DNA of 63,273 bases from JAAZCI01 sp046462535 (GCA_046462535.1 JBKGVF010000001.1:1-63273); one strand, 5' to 3'. Shown: positions 26,515-35,996, numbered from the stretch's first letter. Made by a program: numbers and translations. The notes: a model not told the origin generated them from the letters alone.

Positions 26515-28878
26515 TTACTCACTCTTTTTTGAGGAGGTTTTCTTTGCCGTACTCTTCTTGGTACTCTTTTTCTTAGAGGCGCCCCGTCTTCTTCGAGCAG
26601 GTGCTTTCTCAATCATCTCTTTACACTCTTCAAAGGTGAGTGTTGCAGGATCACGATCCTTGGGTACACTTACATTTTTTGAGCCATCGGTAACATAGGG
26701 ACCATAGCGACCATTGATGACATTTATCTCAAGATCACCCTCTTTGAAAGTATTGATGAACTTTGCCGCTTCTGCTTTTTTATGGGCTTCAACTACCTCT
26801 AAGGCACGCTCTAGAGTAACGGTGTAAGGATCATCCTCTTTAAGTGAGGCAAACTTTCTTGGACCATATTGGATATAAGGTCCGAAGCGGCCAATATTAG
26901 CACGAATCTCATTTCCCTCACTATCAGTTCCTAGTACTCGCGGAAGCTTAAAGAGTTCGAGCGCTTCCTCTAATGTAATGGTATCGATGCGCTGATCGGG
27001 GCGTAGGGAGGCAAATTTAGGTTTCTCCTCCTCCTCCTTTTCACCTAGCTGGGCAAAGGGGCCAAAGCGACCAATACGAACCGAAACGACCCGACCCGTT
27101 TTTGGATCTTCCCCTAATACACGGCGTTGTGCTACATCTGCCCGAGAGACATTCTCTTCTTTATCTTCACAAAGCTCGATAAATGGTCCCCAGAACTCAT
27201 GTAGTAGGGGTTTCCACTCACGCTCACCACGTGCGATCTCATCGAGATCATCTTCAAGTTCAGCGGTGAAGCCGTAGTCGACATATTGAGTGAAGTGTTC
27301 CATTAGGAATTTAGCGACAATCATCCCCATATCGGTAGGAAAGAAGCGGCGGGCATCCATCGTAACATACTCTCTTTGCTGCAGTGTTGAGATGATGCTG
27401 GCATATGTAGATGGGCGTCCGATTCCATACTCTTCTAGAGTTTTTACTAACGATGCTTCAGTATAACGAGGAGGGGGTTCAGTAAAATGTTGATTTGAGA
27501 GTAAATCGTTGAGCGCAATGAGCTCTCCCTTCTCCATATCAGGTAGAATTCGGTCCTCCTCTTTACTATTTTCATCATCACTATCCTCAAGATAGAGTGA
27601 CATAAAGCCAGGGAAGGCGATAGTGGAGCCATTGACTCTAAAGAGATACTCTCCCTCGACCCCTAGATCAACAGCAGTTGTATTCATGATGGCAGAAGCC
27701 ATTTGAGAAGCGACAGCTCGTTTCCATATCAACTCATATAAACGATATTGATCGGAGGTTAGATATGCTTTCACTGACTCAGGTGTTCGATAGACAGAGG
27801 TTGGACGAATAGCTTCATGCGCTTCTTGAGCATTTTTAGAGCTCGACTTATATAAGCGGGGTGATTTGGGTAGATACTCGCTGCCTTGATGCTCGCTGAT
27901 ATATTTACGAATTTCAGTTAAGGCATCATTAGAGAGAGTAACTGAGTCTGTACGCATATAAGTGATTAACCCTATTGCTTCACTTCCGAGATTGACTCCT
28001 TCGTAGAGGGCTTGAGCTGTACGCATGGTACGAGTCGCATTAAAGCGTAACTTTCGTGATGCTTCCTGTTGTAAAGTTGAGGTTATAAAGGGGGGAGCCG
28101 GATTTCTTCGGCGTTGCCTTTTTGTGATATTAACTACAGGAATTTGACGACCAAATAGCTCCTTTAAGTGCTCAACCCGCTTGGAAGCTTCCGTCCCATC
28201 AGTAATCGTAAACTGCTCTACCTTCTCACTATCGTACAGAGTAAGACGCCCTTTAAATTGACTCTTCTCCTTATTAAGCTCAGCTTCGATAGACCAATAC
28301 TCTTGTGGCTCAAAAGCGCGAATCTCATTTTCACGTTCAGCAATGAGGCAGAGGGCAGGGGATTGAACTCGTCCAGCTGATAGGCCAGGGCTAATCTTTT
28401 TCCATAAGAGCGGGGAGAGGGTAAATCCTAATAGATAATCGAGTGCTGTACGGGCCTGTTGAGCATCTACAAGATCCATTGCAAGATCGCGAGGATTGGC
28501 TACGGCATCAAGAATGGCTGATTTTGTGATCTCATGAAATACTACACGAGAGATTTTTTTTCCGTCAAGCGCGCCCTTCTCTTTAAGGTATTCAAGAAGG
28601 TGCCAAGAGATAGCTTCACCCTCTCGGTCAGGGTCCGTTGCTAACATTAAGTTGTCGGCTTTTTTGAGCTCCTTCTCTATAGCAGCAAGATGCTTACGAT
28701 TGCGCTCAATCACCTCATAGTTCATCTCAAAATCCTTCTCGGGGTCGACCGCTCCCTGTTTTGAGGCTAAGTTGCGTACATGACCAAAGGAGGCAAGAAC
28801 AGTGAAATCCTTACCTAGATATTTTTCGATGGTTTTAGCTTTTGCAGGTGATTCAACTATTACTAATGATTTGCTCAT
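26515..28878 (-). CDS. topA: DNA topoisomerase I (type IA)
   Basis: A 787-residue enzyme that relaxes negative supercoils. The N-terminal Toprim domain (VIVESPAKAKTIEKYLG, TDPDREGEAISWH) holds the acidic metal site. GLITYMRTDSV carries the catalytic tyrosine that attacks DNA. The C-terminus differs from E. coli TopA (865 aa): I see no Cys4 zinc ribbons. Instead there are three repeats of the IGRFGPYIQYG type (Topo C-terminal repeats) and a Lys/Arg/Ser-rich tail (about 760-787). The start ATG at 28878 matches the family N-terminus. Confidence 0.97.
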   Translation of the reverse strand: MSKSLVIVESPAKAKTIEKYLGKDFTVLASFGHVRNLASKQGAVDPEKDFEMNYEVIERNRKHLAAIEKELKKADNLMLATDPDREGEAISWHLLEYLKEKGALDGKKISRVVFHEITKSAILDAVANPRDLAMDLVDAQQARTALDYLLGFTLSPLLWKKISPGLSAGRVQSPALCLIAERENEIRAFEPQEYWSIEAELNKEKSQFKGRLTLYDSEKVEQFTITDGTEASKRVEHLKELFGRQIPVVNITKRQRRRNPAPPFITSTLQQEASRKLRFNATRTMRTAQALYEGVNLGSEAIGLITYMRTDSVTLSNDALTEIRKYISEHQGSEYLPKSPRLYKSSSKNAQEAHEAIRPTSVYRTPESVKAYLTSDQYRLYELIWKRAVASQMASAIMNTTAVDLGVEGEYLFRVNGSTIAFPGFMSLYLEDSDDENSKEEDRILPDMEKGELIALNDLLSNQHFTEPPPRYTEASLVKTLEEYGIGRPSTYASIISTLQQREYVTMDARRFFPTDMGMIVAKFLMEHFTQYVDYGFTAELEDDLDEIARGEREWKPLLHEFWGPFIELCEDKEENVSRADVAQRRVLGEDPKTGRVVSVRIGRFGPFAQLGEKEEEEKPKFASLRPDQRIDTITLEEALELFKLPRVLGTDSEGNEIRANIGRFGPYIQYGPRKFASLKEDDPYTVTLERALEVVEAHKKAEAAKFINTFKEGDLEINVINGRYGPYVTDGSKNVSVPKDRDPATLTFEECKEMIEKAPARRRRGASKKKSTKKSTAKKTSSKKSE

Positions 28879-29111
28879 AAATTATTTCAATTCCTTCAAT
28901 ATCTATATAAATATTGATTGGTTAGCTCGAATAAAGATAATGGCTGAAGCGTTCAATTTTGCTATACTCTTACTTATAGCTAAGCGGGGAGGTTACTCTG
29001 CTTTAGGTTAGCCATTAGCATCCAATATTTAAGTAAGTAGAGGTATCACAAGAAGAGTCCCTACTTCTAAAATTCTTTTTATAAACTAACGTATTTTATT
29101 GTGAGTTGCAC

Positions 29112-29261
29112 ATGTATTTTGAACAACGAGAAAAAAAGCGTTCCTTCTATTGGCTCTATTTGGTTCTATTTGTCGCCTTTATTATATGGGTGATGTTAGA
29201 TGAAGGGCCAAGTGATGAGCATTATCCATTGGTAATTGAGTTGACACTACCTAAAGAGTGA
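29112..29261 (+). CDS. Small single-span membrane protein (49 aa)
   Basis: A 49-residue ORF beginning MYFEQREKKRSFYWLYLVLF and ending at TGA 29259-29261. A basic N-terminus precedes one hydrophobic segment (about residues 13-28, ending WVML) and an acidic tail. The charge pattern predicts the N-terminus in the cytoplasm. It ends 18 bp before dgkA and is probably co-transcribed with dgkA-tsaD-dgt. The Shine-Dalgarno (GTGAG) is modest. Not recognised; no function can be given. Confidence 0.55.
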   Translation: MYFEQREKKRSFYWLYLVLFVAFIIWVMLDEGPSDEHYPLVIELTLPKE

Positions 29262-29279
29262 TTGGGCTAGAGTGTGAAG

Positions 29280-29648
29280 ATGAATAAACCTAATCGTAAG
29301 GGGTTAGGGCGTTTACTAGCGGCGTTTAGATATTCACTTAGAGGTCTTCAAGGCGCTTATCAAACAGAAGAGGCATTTCGTATCGAGGTTTGGGGGTTGG
29401 TAGTTATTATCCCTTTAGCGCTCTATCTTGGTAAGGGGAATGGTGTGCATCTAGCACTCTATCTTGGTAGTTATGCTCTTATCTTAATTGCTGAACTTCT
29501 CAACTCTGCTATAGAGGCAGTAGTAGATCGAATCAGTTTAGAGCGTCATGCGCTATCTGGTAGAGCTAAAGATATAGGCTCTGCTGTTGTATTTGTTGCG
29601 ATTGTTAACGCTATTATCATCTGGGGAGCGCTCCTCTTTATCGCTTAA
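29280..29648 (+). CDS. dgkA: Diacylglycerol kinase
   Basis: A 122-residue integral membrane kinase, same length as E. coli DgkA. It phosphorylates diacylglycerol released during membrane-derived oligosaccharide or LPS modification back to phosphatidic acid. The signature EEAFRIEV and the catalytic segment AELLNSAIEAVVDRI are present, with three membrane helices. I use the ATG at 29280; a GTG lies two codons upstream. Confidence 0.93.
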   Translation: MNKPNRKGLGRLLAAFRYSLRGLQGAYQTEEAFRIEVWGLVVIIPLALYLGKGNGVHLALYLGSYALILIAELLNSAIEAVVDRISLERHALSGRAKDIGSAVVFVAIVNAIIIWGALLFIA

Positions 29649-29719
29649 TGCATTAAAAGGGGGTCGGGTAGTATTTTGTATATTATTTGAAATTTAATAT
29701 TGATATAAGAGGTTATGCA

Positions 29720-30736
29720 TTGATTGTATTAGGTATAGAGAGCTCATGTGATGAGACTGCAGTAGCGCTTTATGAGACGGAGCGGGGATTGTTGGCACAC
29801 CAGTTATATTCCCAAATTCCTCTCCATGCTCAGTATGGTGGAGTTGTTCCTGAATTAGCCTCTAGGGATCATACACGTAAGCTGCCTCTACTGGTCAATC
29901 AGATTGTCGATGAAGCCAAGATTAGCTTTTCCGACATTGATGGTATTGCATTTACAGAGGGGCCAGGCTTGATAGGTGCACTAATGGTAGCTGCCTCTTA
30001 TGCTCAAGGGTTGAGTCTAGCATTAGATTGCCCCATTTTAGGCGTTCACCATATGGAGGCTCATTTGCAGGCGGTTATGTTAGAAGAGGAGCATCCTGAG
30101 TATCCCTTTGTGACTCTTTTAGTATCGGGAGGGCATACACAGTTAGTCTATGCTGAAGGCTTTGGTCAATATAAGGTATTAGGAGAGTCTCTTGATGATG
30201 CTGTTGGTGAGGCATTTGATAAAACGGCAAAGCTAATGGGTCTTCCTTATCCTGGAGGACCTGAATTATCACGTTTAGCGGAAGGGGGGGATGAGACTCG
30301 TTTTCCCTTCCCTAGACCAATGCTTGATCGGCCGGGGCTAGATTTTAGTTTTAGCGGTATTAAGACAAAAGCCATGTTGACGATTGAGGAGTCTCTCGAG
30401 GCGGATTACCCCGATATTGCAGCAAGCTTTCAGGCTGCGCTTATCGAGACATTGGTGAAGAAATCAATGCGAGCGCTAGATGAGACTAATTGCAATCAAT
30501 TAGTTGTCTCTGGTGGTGTGGGTGCGAATCAGAAGCTTAGATCGGAGTTGCATAAAATAGCCAGTAACAAGGGATTGCAGGTCTATTTTCCGCGACCTGA
30601 ATTTTGTACCGATAATGGTGCAATGGTAGCTTATGTAGGACATCAGCGCCTCTATTATAGGCAAGAGAGTACACAGAAGGTAAATCTGAAGGCGCGCTGG
30701 TCGTTAGAAGAGTTAATGAGTGATGAGAAAGAGTGA
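29720..30736 (+). CDS. tsaD: tRNA N6-threonylcarbamoyladenosine transferase
   Basis: An ASKHA-fold protein that transfers threonylcarbamoyl to A37 of ANN-decoding tRNAs together with TsaB, TsaE and TsaC. The signature VLGIESSCDETAVALY is at the N-terminus. HHMEAHLQA gives the metal-binding His pair, and LLVSGGHTQLV, GEAFDKTAKLMGLPYPGGP and VSGGVGANQKLR are also present. I use the TTG at 29720 with AAGAGG eight bases upstream (about 338 aa; E. coli 337). The frame extends to 29687, but that part is not family-like. Its TGA overlaps the ATG of dgt (TGATG). Confidence 0.95.
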   Translation: MIVLGIESSCDETAVALYETERGLLAHQLYSQIPLHAQYGGVVPELASRDHTRKLPLLVNQIVDEAKISFSDIDGIAFTEGPGLIGALMVAASYAQGLSLALDCPILGVHHMEAHLQAVMLEEEHPEYPFVTLLVSGGHTQLVYAEGFGQYKVLGESLDDAVGEAFDKTAKLMGLPYPGGPELSRLAEGGDETRFPFPRPMLDRPGLDFSFSGIKTKAMLTIEESLEADYPDIAASFQAALIETLVKKSMRALDETNCNQLVVSGGVGANQKLRSELHKIASNKGLQVYFPRPEFCTDNGAMVAYVGHQRLYYRQESTQKVNLKARWSLEELMSDEKE

Positions 30737-32097
30737 TGGAGAGTGCTGAAGAGCGTTGGAATCAGTTAATTACCACAAAGAGATTGGGTGTCTCTAGACG
30801 TGAAGATGCGCCAAGCTATCGTACAACTTATCAAAAAGATTTTGACCGACTCATTTTTTCAGCTGCTTTTCGTCGATTACAGGATAAGACACAAGTCTTT
30901 CCTCTAGCGCAGACCGATTATGTACGCACACGTTTAACTCATAGTCTAGAGGTGAGCAGTGTCTGTCGAAGTCTTGGAACAATGCTGGGGGAACATCTTG
31001 TCTCAACTTATCACTTTGAGCAGCCGATCACCCCTTCAAGTATTGGGGCGATATTGGCAGCTGCAGCGTTAGCTCATGATATTGGGAATCCTCCCTTTGG
31101 CCATGCGGGGGAAGAGACAATTCGTCGTTTCTTCTTAGCACATCCAATCGGGCAAGAGGGGCTACTTGAGGTTAATCAGACAGAACGGAATGATTTCTAT
31201 CGCTTCGAGGGTAATGCTCAAGCTTTTCGACTCTTAACTCGACTCCAGAATCGAGATAACTCTGGAGGGTTACAGCTCTCATTACCAGTACTAGCAAGCC
31301 TGATTAAATACCCCTGCAGCAGTAATTTTTCTGCTTGCAATAATATAGCCTATAAGAAGTTCAACTACTTCCAAGCAGAGAGGGAGCTTTTCGCAGAGTT
31401 TGCCAATGAGGCTGCATTGTTACCCTACAAGAGGGAGGAGGGGGTATGGCATCGGCACCCATTAGCATATCTTCTAGAGGCGGCTGATGATATCTGCTAT
31501 AGCTTGGTAGATATTGAAGATGCTTACCGCTTAAAGCTGCTTAAGGGGGATGAGGTGATCGACTTTTATCGCAATATTGCCGATCATCATGGTGGACTAC
31601 CTCGACGCTTTGCTAAAATCGCACGAGAAAAGGATCAGATTGAGTATTTGCGTGCAATTACTATTGGCTATTTAGTTGATGAGGTAATGGCGCTTTTTAT
31701 TAAGCATGAACGGGAGATCTTAGCAGGCTCTTATACAGAGGCACTTTTAGAGAATATCCCCTCGGCAAAAGCTATTACTGCAATTAAAGATTATGCCTAT
31801 GAGCATGTCTATGTATCACAACCGGTATTGGAAGTAGGGATAGCAGGATTTAAGGTTCTTGAGACGCTTTTAGAGGCCTTCATCTCTGCTGTTACGGCAG
31901 AGGCGAGAGGAGTTGGGAGCTCTAAAACCCGAATGCTGGTTAATTTTTTACCAGATCAATTTTTAGGTAAGGGACGCAGAGTGGATGAGGATCCTTATCT
32001 GCGTTTACTTAAAATTACTGATTTTATCTCAGGAATGACTGATCGCTATGCTGTAAAAGTGTTCAACATGATATCTGGGGTTGATTTAAAAGGCTGA
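30736..32097 (+). CDS. dgt: Deoxyguanosinetriphosphate triphosphohydrolase-like HD enzyme
   Basis: A 453-residue HD-domain dNTPase that hydrolyses dGTP (and possibly other dNTPs) to nucleoside plus tripolyphosphate. The metal site is visible as RLTHSLEVS (H), ALAHDIGNPPFGHAGE (HD) and the later D in EAADDICYSLVDIEDAY. The start is set by coupling to tsaD (TGATG); an upstream GTG at 30733 is inside the tsaD stop region. dGTPases control dNTP pools and can restrict phages, but this one sits in a housekeeping operon. Confidence 0.92.
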   Translation: MESAEERWNQLITTKRLGVSRREDAPSYRTTYQKDFDRLIFSAAFRRLQDKTQVFPLAQTDYVRTRLTHSLEVSSVCRSLGTMLGEHLVSTYHFEQPITPSSIGAILAAAALAHDIGNPPFGHAGEETIRRFFLAHPIGQEGLLEVNQTERNDFYRFEGNAQAFRLLTRLQNRDNSGGLQLSLPVLASLIKYPCSSNFSACNNIAYKKFNYFQAERELFAEFANEAALLPYKREEGVWHRHPLAYLLEAADDICYSLVDIEDAYRLKLLKGDEVIDFYRNIADHHGGLPRRFAKIAREKDQIEYLRAITIGYLVDEVMALFIKHEREILAGSYTEALLENIPSAKAITAIKDYAYEHVYVSQPVLEVGIAGFKVLETLLEAFISAVTAEARGVGSSKTRMLVNFLPDQFLGKGRRVDEDPYLRLLKITDFISGMTDRYAVKVFNMISGVDLKG

Positions 32098-32165
32098 ATA
32101 TAGTGCAATGTAGGCGCACGATCTGCGTCGTTTTGATGCGGGTATCTCTGTTGATATCTACTCTC

Positions 32166-32206
32166 TTGATATCTATCAAGTAGAGGGCGCTGCATTGCAG
32201 TAAAAT
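32166..32206 (+). promoter_or_regulatory. FNR/Anr-type box and -10 of ccoNOQP
   Basis: TTGATATCTATCAA at 32166-32179 is a perfect TTGAT-N4-ATCAA FNR box. TAAAAT at 32201-32206 lies where a class II activated promoter (box at -41.5) needs its -10. It is about 63 bp before ccoN. Expected effect: induction of the oxidase at low oxygen. Confidence 0.88.
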
Positions 32207-32268
32207 GGGTATCAACACAATTTGTGGTTTTGGGGTAGTATTTTATTATTTCTTGTTTTGGGGGAACT

Positions 32269-33732
32269 ATGGGACAAACTAATAGTCTTCATACAGAGCA
32301 ACGATATGAGTATGGCGTGATTCGCGCCTTTATCATAAGCACGTTGTTCTTTGGTGCTTGGGGGTTGTCTGCTGGCTTATGGGCAGCATTAGAGCTTACG
32401 TGGCCAGCGCTCAACTTTGATTTACCTTGGTTAACATTTGGTCGATTAAGACCTGTTCATACCTCTATGGTTATATTTGGTATGGGGGGCTCTGCACTGA
32501 TTGGTACTGCACTCTATGTTGTACAGAGAACGAACCATGTGCGCCTTGCGTATCCAACACTTGCATGGATTGTCTATTGGGGATGGACGATTGTGTTTAC
32601 CTTAGTACCTATTAGTTACATGATGGGATTCACTCAAGGTAAAGAGTATGCAGAGTTTGAGTGGATTTTTGACTGGCCAGTAGCAATTATTTGGGTACTC
32701 TTCTTCTGGGTATTCATTAACACATTATGGCGTCGTAAGCAGCGTCATATGTATGTTGCGAACTGGTTCTACTTAGCGTTTATTGTGGCAACAGCGTTAC
32801 TTCATATCTTCAATAACCTAACTATCCCAGTTTTTGGAGCAGGTACGATTAAGTCCTACAACGTTTTTGCTGGTGTACAAGATGCGATGGTTCAATGGTG
32901 GTATGGACATAATGCGGTAGGATTTATTCTTACTGTTGCTTTCTTAGGGATGATGTATTACTTCGTACCTAAAGAGGCAGGTCGTCCTGTTTACTCCTAT
33001 CGTCTATCGATTGTGCATTTCTGGGCACTAATCTTCCTCTATATGTGGGCAGGAGCGCACCATCTACACTGGACATCACTCCCTGACTGGGTTTCATCCT
33101 TAGCAGCTACATTCTCAGTATTGCTCTGGTTACCATCATGGGGAGGTATGATCAATGGAATCATGACGCTATCAGGTGCATGGGATTCTATCCGCACCAA
33201 TCCAATAATTCGCTTTATGGTTGTAGCGCTCTCATTCTATGGTATGAGTACTTTTGAAGGGCCGCTTATGAGCTTGCGCTCAGTTAACGCATTATCTCAC
33301 TATACGGACTGGACAGTAGGACACGTTCACTCTGGTGCGTTAGGTTGGGTTGCCATGATTACATTTGGATCGTTGTACCATTTAGTACCTAGAGTATTTG
33401 GTGCGAAGATCTATAGTGAGCGTTTAATCTTTACTCACTTCTGGTTGGCAACAATTGGAATCGTACTCTATATCGCATCTTTATGGGTTGCTGGTATTGG
33501 TCAAGGAATGATGTTAAGAGCATTTGACCAAGAGACAGGGACGTTAGCTTATAAATTTATTGAGACAGTAGATTTTATGCATATCCCTTATATCTTTAGA
33601 GCGATTGGTGGAGCTCTCTATCTTCTAGGTGCAGTAGTTATGATTTATAACTTTGCAATGACGATGATTAGAGGCACTAAAGAGCAAGCAGACAGTAATG
33701 CACGCATTCCTGTAGTTGCTGCACACGCATAA
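32269..33732 (+). CDS. ccoN: cbb3-type cytochrome c oxidase subunit I
   Basis: A 487-residue, 12-TM heme-copper oxidase catalytic subunit. It carries the low-spin heme b and the high-spin heme b3-CuB centre that reduces O2. Histidine signatures are visible: LRPVHTSMVIFGMG (low-spin heme), MVQWWYGHNAVGF (CuB region), WAGAHHLHWTSLPDW (CuB His pair), DWTVGHVHSGALGW and FTHFWLATIG. It is first of the ccoNOQP operon behind an FNR-box promoter, and functions at low oxygen in the inner membrane. Confidence 0.98.
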   Translation: MGQTNSLHTEQRYEYGVIRAFIISTLFFGAWGLSAGLWAALELTWPALNFDLPWLTFGRLRPVHTSMVIFGMGGSALIGTALYVVQRTNHVRLAYPTLAWIVYWGWTIVFTLVPISYMMGFTQGKEYAEFEWIFDWPVAIIWVLFFWVFINTLWRRKQRHMYVANWFYLAFIVATALLHIFNNLTIPVFGAGTIKSYNVFAGVQDAMVQWWYGHNAVGFILTVAFLGMMYYFVPKEAGRPVYSYRLSIVHFWALIFLYMWAGAHHLHWTSLPDWVSSLAATFSVLLWLPSWGGMINGIMTLSGAWDSIRTNPIIRFMVVALSFYGMSTFEGPLMSLRSVNALSHYTDWTVGHVHSGALGWVAMITFGSLYHLVPRVFGAKIYSERLIFTHFWLATIGIVLYIASLWVAGIGQGMMLRAFDQETGTLAYKFIETVDFMHIPYIFRAIGGALYLLGAVVMIYNFAMTMIRGTKEQADSNARIPVVAAHA

Positions 33733-33753
33733 GGAATATAGGAGATAATACAG

Positions 33754-34656
33754 ATGATTAAACATGAACGTTTAGAAACAAATAGCGGTCTATTACTCCT
33801 TTTCGTATTTGTCATCATTAGTATCGGTGGCTTAATCGAAGTTGTTCCCCTCTTCTATATCGATGGCACAATCGAAGAGGTGAAGAAGGAGATCCCCGCC
33901 TATGAGATGGATGAGGATGGACGCCTAGTTCTCGACGAGAATGGGAAGAAGATTCCTCTTTATATGACAGATGAGAATGGGGAGTTTATTCTTGATAGTC
34001 GCAATCGTAAGATTCAAGCAACTCGTAAGGTCGATGCAATTCGTCCCTACACTCCGCTTGAGCAGTTAGGTCGCAACATTTATGTATCAGAAGGTTGCTA
34101 TAACTGTCACTCACAACAGATTCGCCCAATGCAAGATGAGTTTGAGCGTTATGGTCACTACTCATTAGCAGCTGAATCCCAATATGATCGCCCATTCCAG
34201 TGGGGTTCAAGACGTATTGGACCGGATTTAGCGCGGGTTGGTGGAAAAATGGATAATCAGTGGCATGTTGACCACTTAGTCCGCCCACAAGATCGTGTTG
34301 AGCAATCGATAATGCCGGCTTACCCATGGTTATTAGAGAATGAGCTAAATTATCAAGGTGTAGAGCAACATCTTAAAACATTAAGAATGTTAGGTGTGCC
34401 ATACTCTTCAACTGAAGAGGAGTATTTAGCTAACGTTAAGCGTTTTGGTGAGGATGTTGCCGATATGCTTCAAATTGGGTTAGCTAAAAAGCATCTTGAA
34501 GAGCAAGCTGCAGATATCAGAAAGAACTACACGCATGAGAAGAAGCGTGAAGGTGTCATAACTGAGATGGATGCATTGATTGCTTACCTTCAGGTACTCG
34601 GAACTATGGTTGAGTTTAAAGATGACCAAGGTTTAGAGTTTAGCGAATTCCGTTAA
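33754..34656 (+). CDS. ccoO: cbb3 oxidase subunit II (mono-heme cytochrome c) with acidic insert
   Basis: A 300-residue, membrane-anchored cytochrome c (TM about 11-34) that relays electrons from CcoP to CcoN. The heme site GCYNCHS is at 115-120, with the distal region RRIGPDLARVGG and the Met region SIMPAYPW. Most CcoO proteins pass directly from the TM segment and FYID to the PYT segment before the heme. Here about 55 residues (39-95) are inserted, carrying MDEDGRLVLDENGKKI and MTDENGEFILDSRNRKI, two copies of a DxDG/DENG unit. A second longer loop lies near 210-280. A similar unit is in CcoP next door. Confidence 0.95.
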   Translation: MIKHERLETNSGLLLLFVFVIISIGGLIEVVPLFYIDGTIEEVKKEIPAYEMDEDGRLVLDENGKKIPLYMTDENGEFILDSRNRKIQATRKVDAIRPYTPLEQLGRNIYVSEGCYNCHSQQIRPMQDEFERYGHYSLAAESQYDRPFQWGSRRIGPDLARVGGKMDNQWHVDHLVRPQDRVEQSIMPAYPWLLENELNYQGVEQHLKTLRMLGVPYSSTEEEYLANVKRFGEDVADMLQIGLAKKHLEEQAADIRKNYTHEKKREGVITEMDALIAYLQVLGTMVEFKDDQGLEFSEFR

Positions 34657-34678
34657 TCAAATAATAGGAAAGGGATAG

Positions 34679-34915
34679 ATGATGGAGAGTATTTATCAGT
34701 TTTTAAGATGGTTTACCGATCTGGGAAATAGCAAAATGGCAGCTGCTGTGATTTTTTCCACAACATTTGTCATGATCCTCATCTATGCCTTTACTGGGAA
34801 AGAGAGACAGAAGCGATTTGATGAGTATCGATATATTCCATTTATGGATGATGAGACGAAAGATCTTGACGAGATTAAACAAGAGCTCGACAAGAATCGC
34901 GATGATCATAAATAG
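34679..34915 (+). CDS. ccoQ: cbb3 oxidase small subunit CcoQ
   Basis: A 78-residue protein with one TM helix (about 20-37, AAAVIFSTTFVMILIYAF) and a highly charged cytoplasmic tail (KERQKRFDEYRYIPFMDDE). Size, single helix and position between ccoO and ccoP identify CcoQ, which stabilises the oxidase. Two adjacent ATGs (34679, 34682) both fit the Shine-Dalgarno. Confidence 0.88.
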   Translation: MMESIYQFLRWFTDLGNSKMAAAVIFSTTFVMILIYAFTGKERQKRFDEYRYIPFMDDETKDLDEIKQELDKNRDDHK

Positions 34916-34946
34916 ATTGCTTCTGTACAAAGCTGAGGAATAAATT

Positions 34947-35996
34947 ATGAGTGAGAACTTAAAAGATAAACATGAGAAAAAGCCAGAAGGTGAACAGATA
35001 ACGGGTCATGTATGGGATGAAACGCTCTGTGAGTATAACCATCCCCTACCTCGTTGGTGGCTTATCTCCTTCTATGCGACAGTAGTATTCTGTTTAGGTT
35101 ACTGGATACTGTTTCCAACTTGGCCACTACCAAACTCCTTTACTAAAGGTGTCTATAAGGTAGAGGTGAGTGAGAAACTGGTAGATGAGGATGGGAACTA
35201 TCTGCGTGATGAGGATGGTCATTACATTACGGAGAGTAAAAAAGTTAACTGGAATACCCGTTCTCGTCTAACTAATGAGCTGCAAAACTCTAAACAGGCA
35301 TTAACGCGTCAGGAGCGATTCGCACAGTTGATGACTATGGATTATGATGAAATTCTTGATGATCCTGTCATGCTGAATTTTGCGAAGCAAGCGGCAACCG
35401 TACCTTTTGCTGATAACTGTGCTACTTGTCATGGTTATGACGCTACAGGACATGTAGGATTCTATCCTAACCTTGTAGATGATGCTTGGTTATGGGGTGG
35501 AGAGTTAGAAAATATTGAAGAGACAATCACTAAAGGGCGTCGTGGAAACATGACTGCGGGCAGCCTCTTGATGAATGAAGAGGAGATTGCAGATGTCTCG
35601 CGCTATGTTTTAACACTCTCTAAGGATCTAAATGATAATCCTAACTATGTGCCTGATGAGGGAAGCCGTCGAGGTGAAGAGCTCTTCTATGGCAAAGGAA
35701 CCTGTTATACCTGTCATACACAGTTAGATATGAATGATCCGACAGCTAGACAGCCAGCCACAGGAAACCCAAGCATGGGGGCTCCGGATTTAACGGATAA
35801 GGTGTGGGAGATTGTTGATGTTAATTCTTATGAGACACAAGAAGAGAAATTAGCAGCAATAATTCCACAGGTGAGAGATGGTGTTAATCCATTGACCACA
35901 AACCGAGAAATGCCCGCCTGGGAGGATCGATTAACTCCTGAGTTAATTAGAGCCCTAGCAATCTATGTCCACCAGCTTGGAGATAGTGGGGAATAA
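34947..35996 (+). CDS. ccoP: cbb3 oxidase subunit III (di-heme cytochrome c) with acidic insert
   Basis: A 349-residue protein. YNHPLPRWW then one TM (about 38-56) is the CcoP N-terminal signature. Two class I cytochrome c domains follow: NCATCHG (158-163) and TCYTCHT (252-258). It is the electron entry point of the oxidase. Between the TM and the first heme, residues about 70-101 carry LVDEDGNYLRDEDGHYI, an insertion resembling that of CcoO. The second domain also has an unusually long loop before MPAWEDRL. It is the last gene of the ccoNOQP set, followed by a terminator. Confidence 0.96.
   Translation: MSENLKDKHEKKPEGEQITGHVWDETLCEYNHPLPRWWLISFYATVVFCLGYWILFPTWPLPNSFTKGVYKVEVSEKLVDEDGNYLRDEDGHYITESKKVNWNTRSRLTNELQNSKQALTRQERFAQLMTMDYDEILDDPVMLNFAKQAATVPFADNCATCHGYDATGHVGFYPNLVDDAWLWGGELENIEETITKGRRGNMTAGSLLMNEEEIADVSRYVLTLSKDLNDNPNYVPDEGSRRGEELFYGKGTCYTCHTQLDMNDPTARQPATGNPSMGAPDLTDKVWEIVDVNSYETQEEKLAAIIPQVRDGVNPLTTNREMPAWEDRLTPELIRALAIYVHQLGDSGE

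Noticed and set aside
30733..32097. dgt as an anti-phage dNTPase of a defence island
   Set aside because: HD dNTPases can restrict phages, but this one is overlapped with tsaD in a housekeeping operon and has ordinary Dgt motifs.
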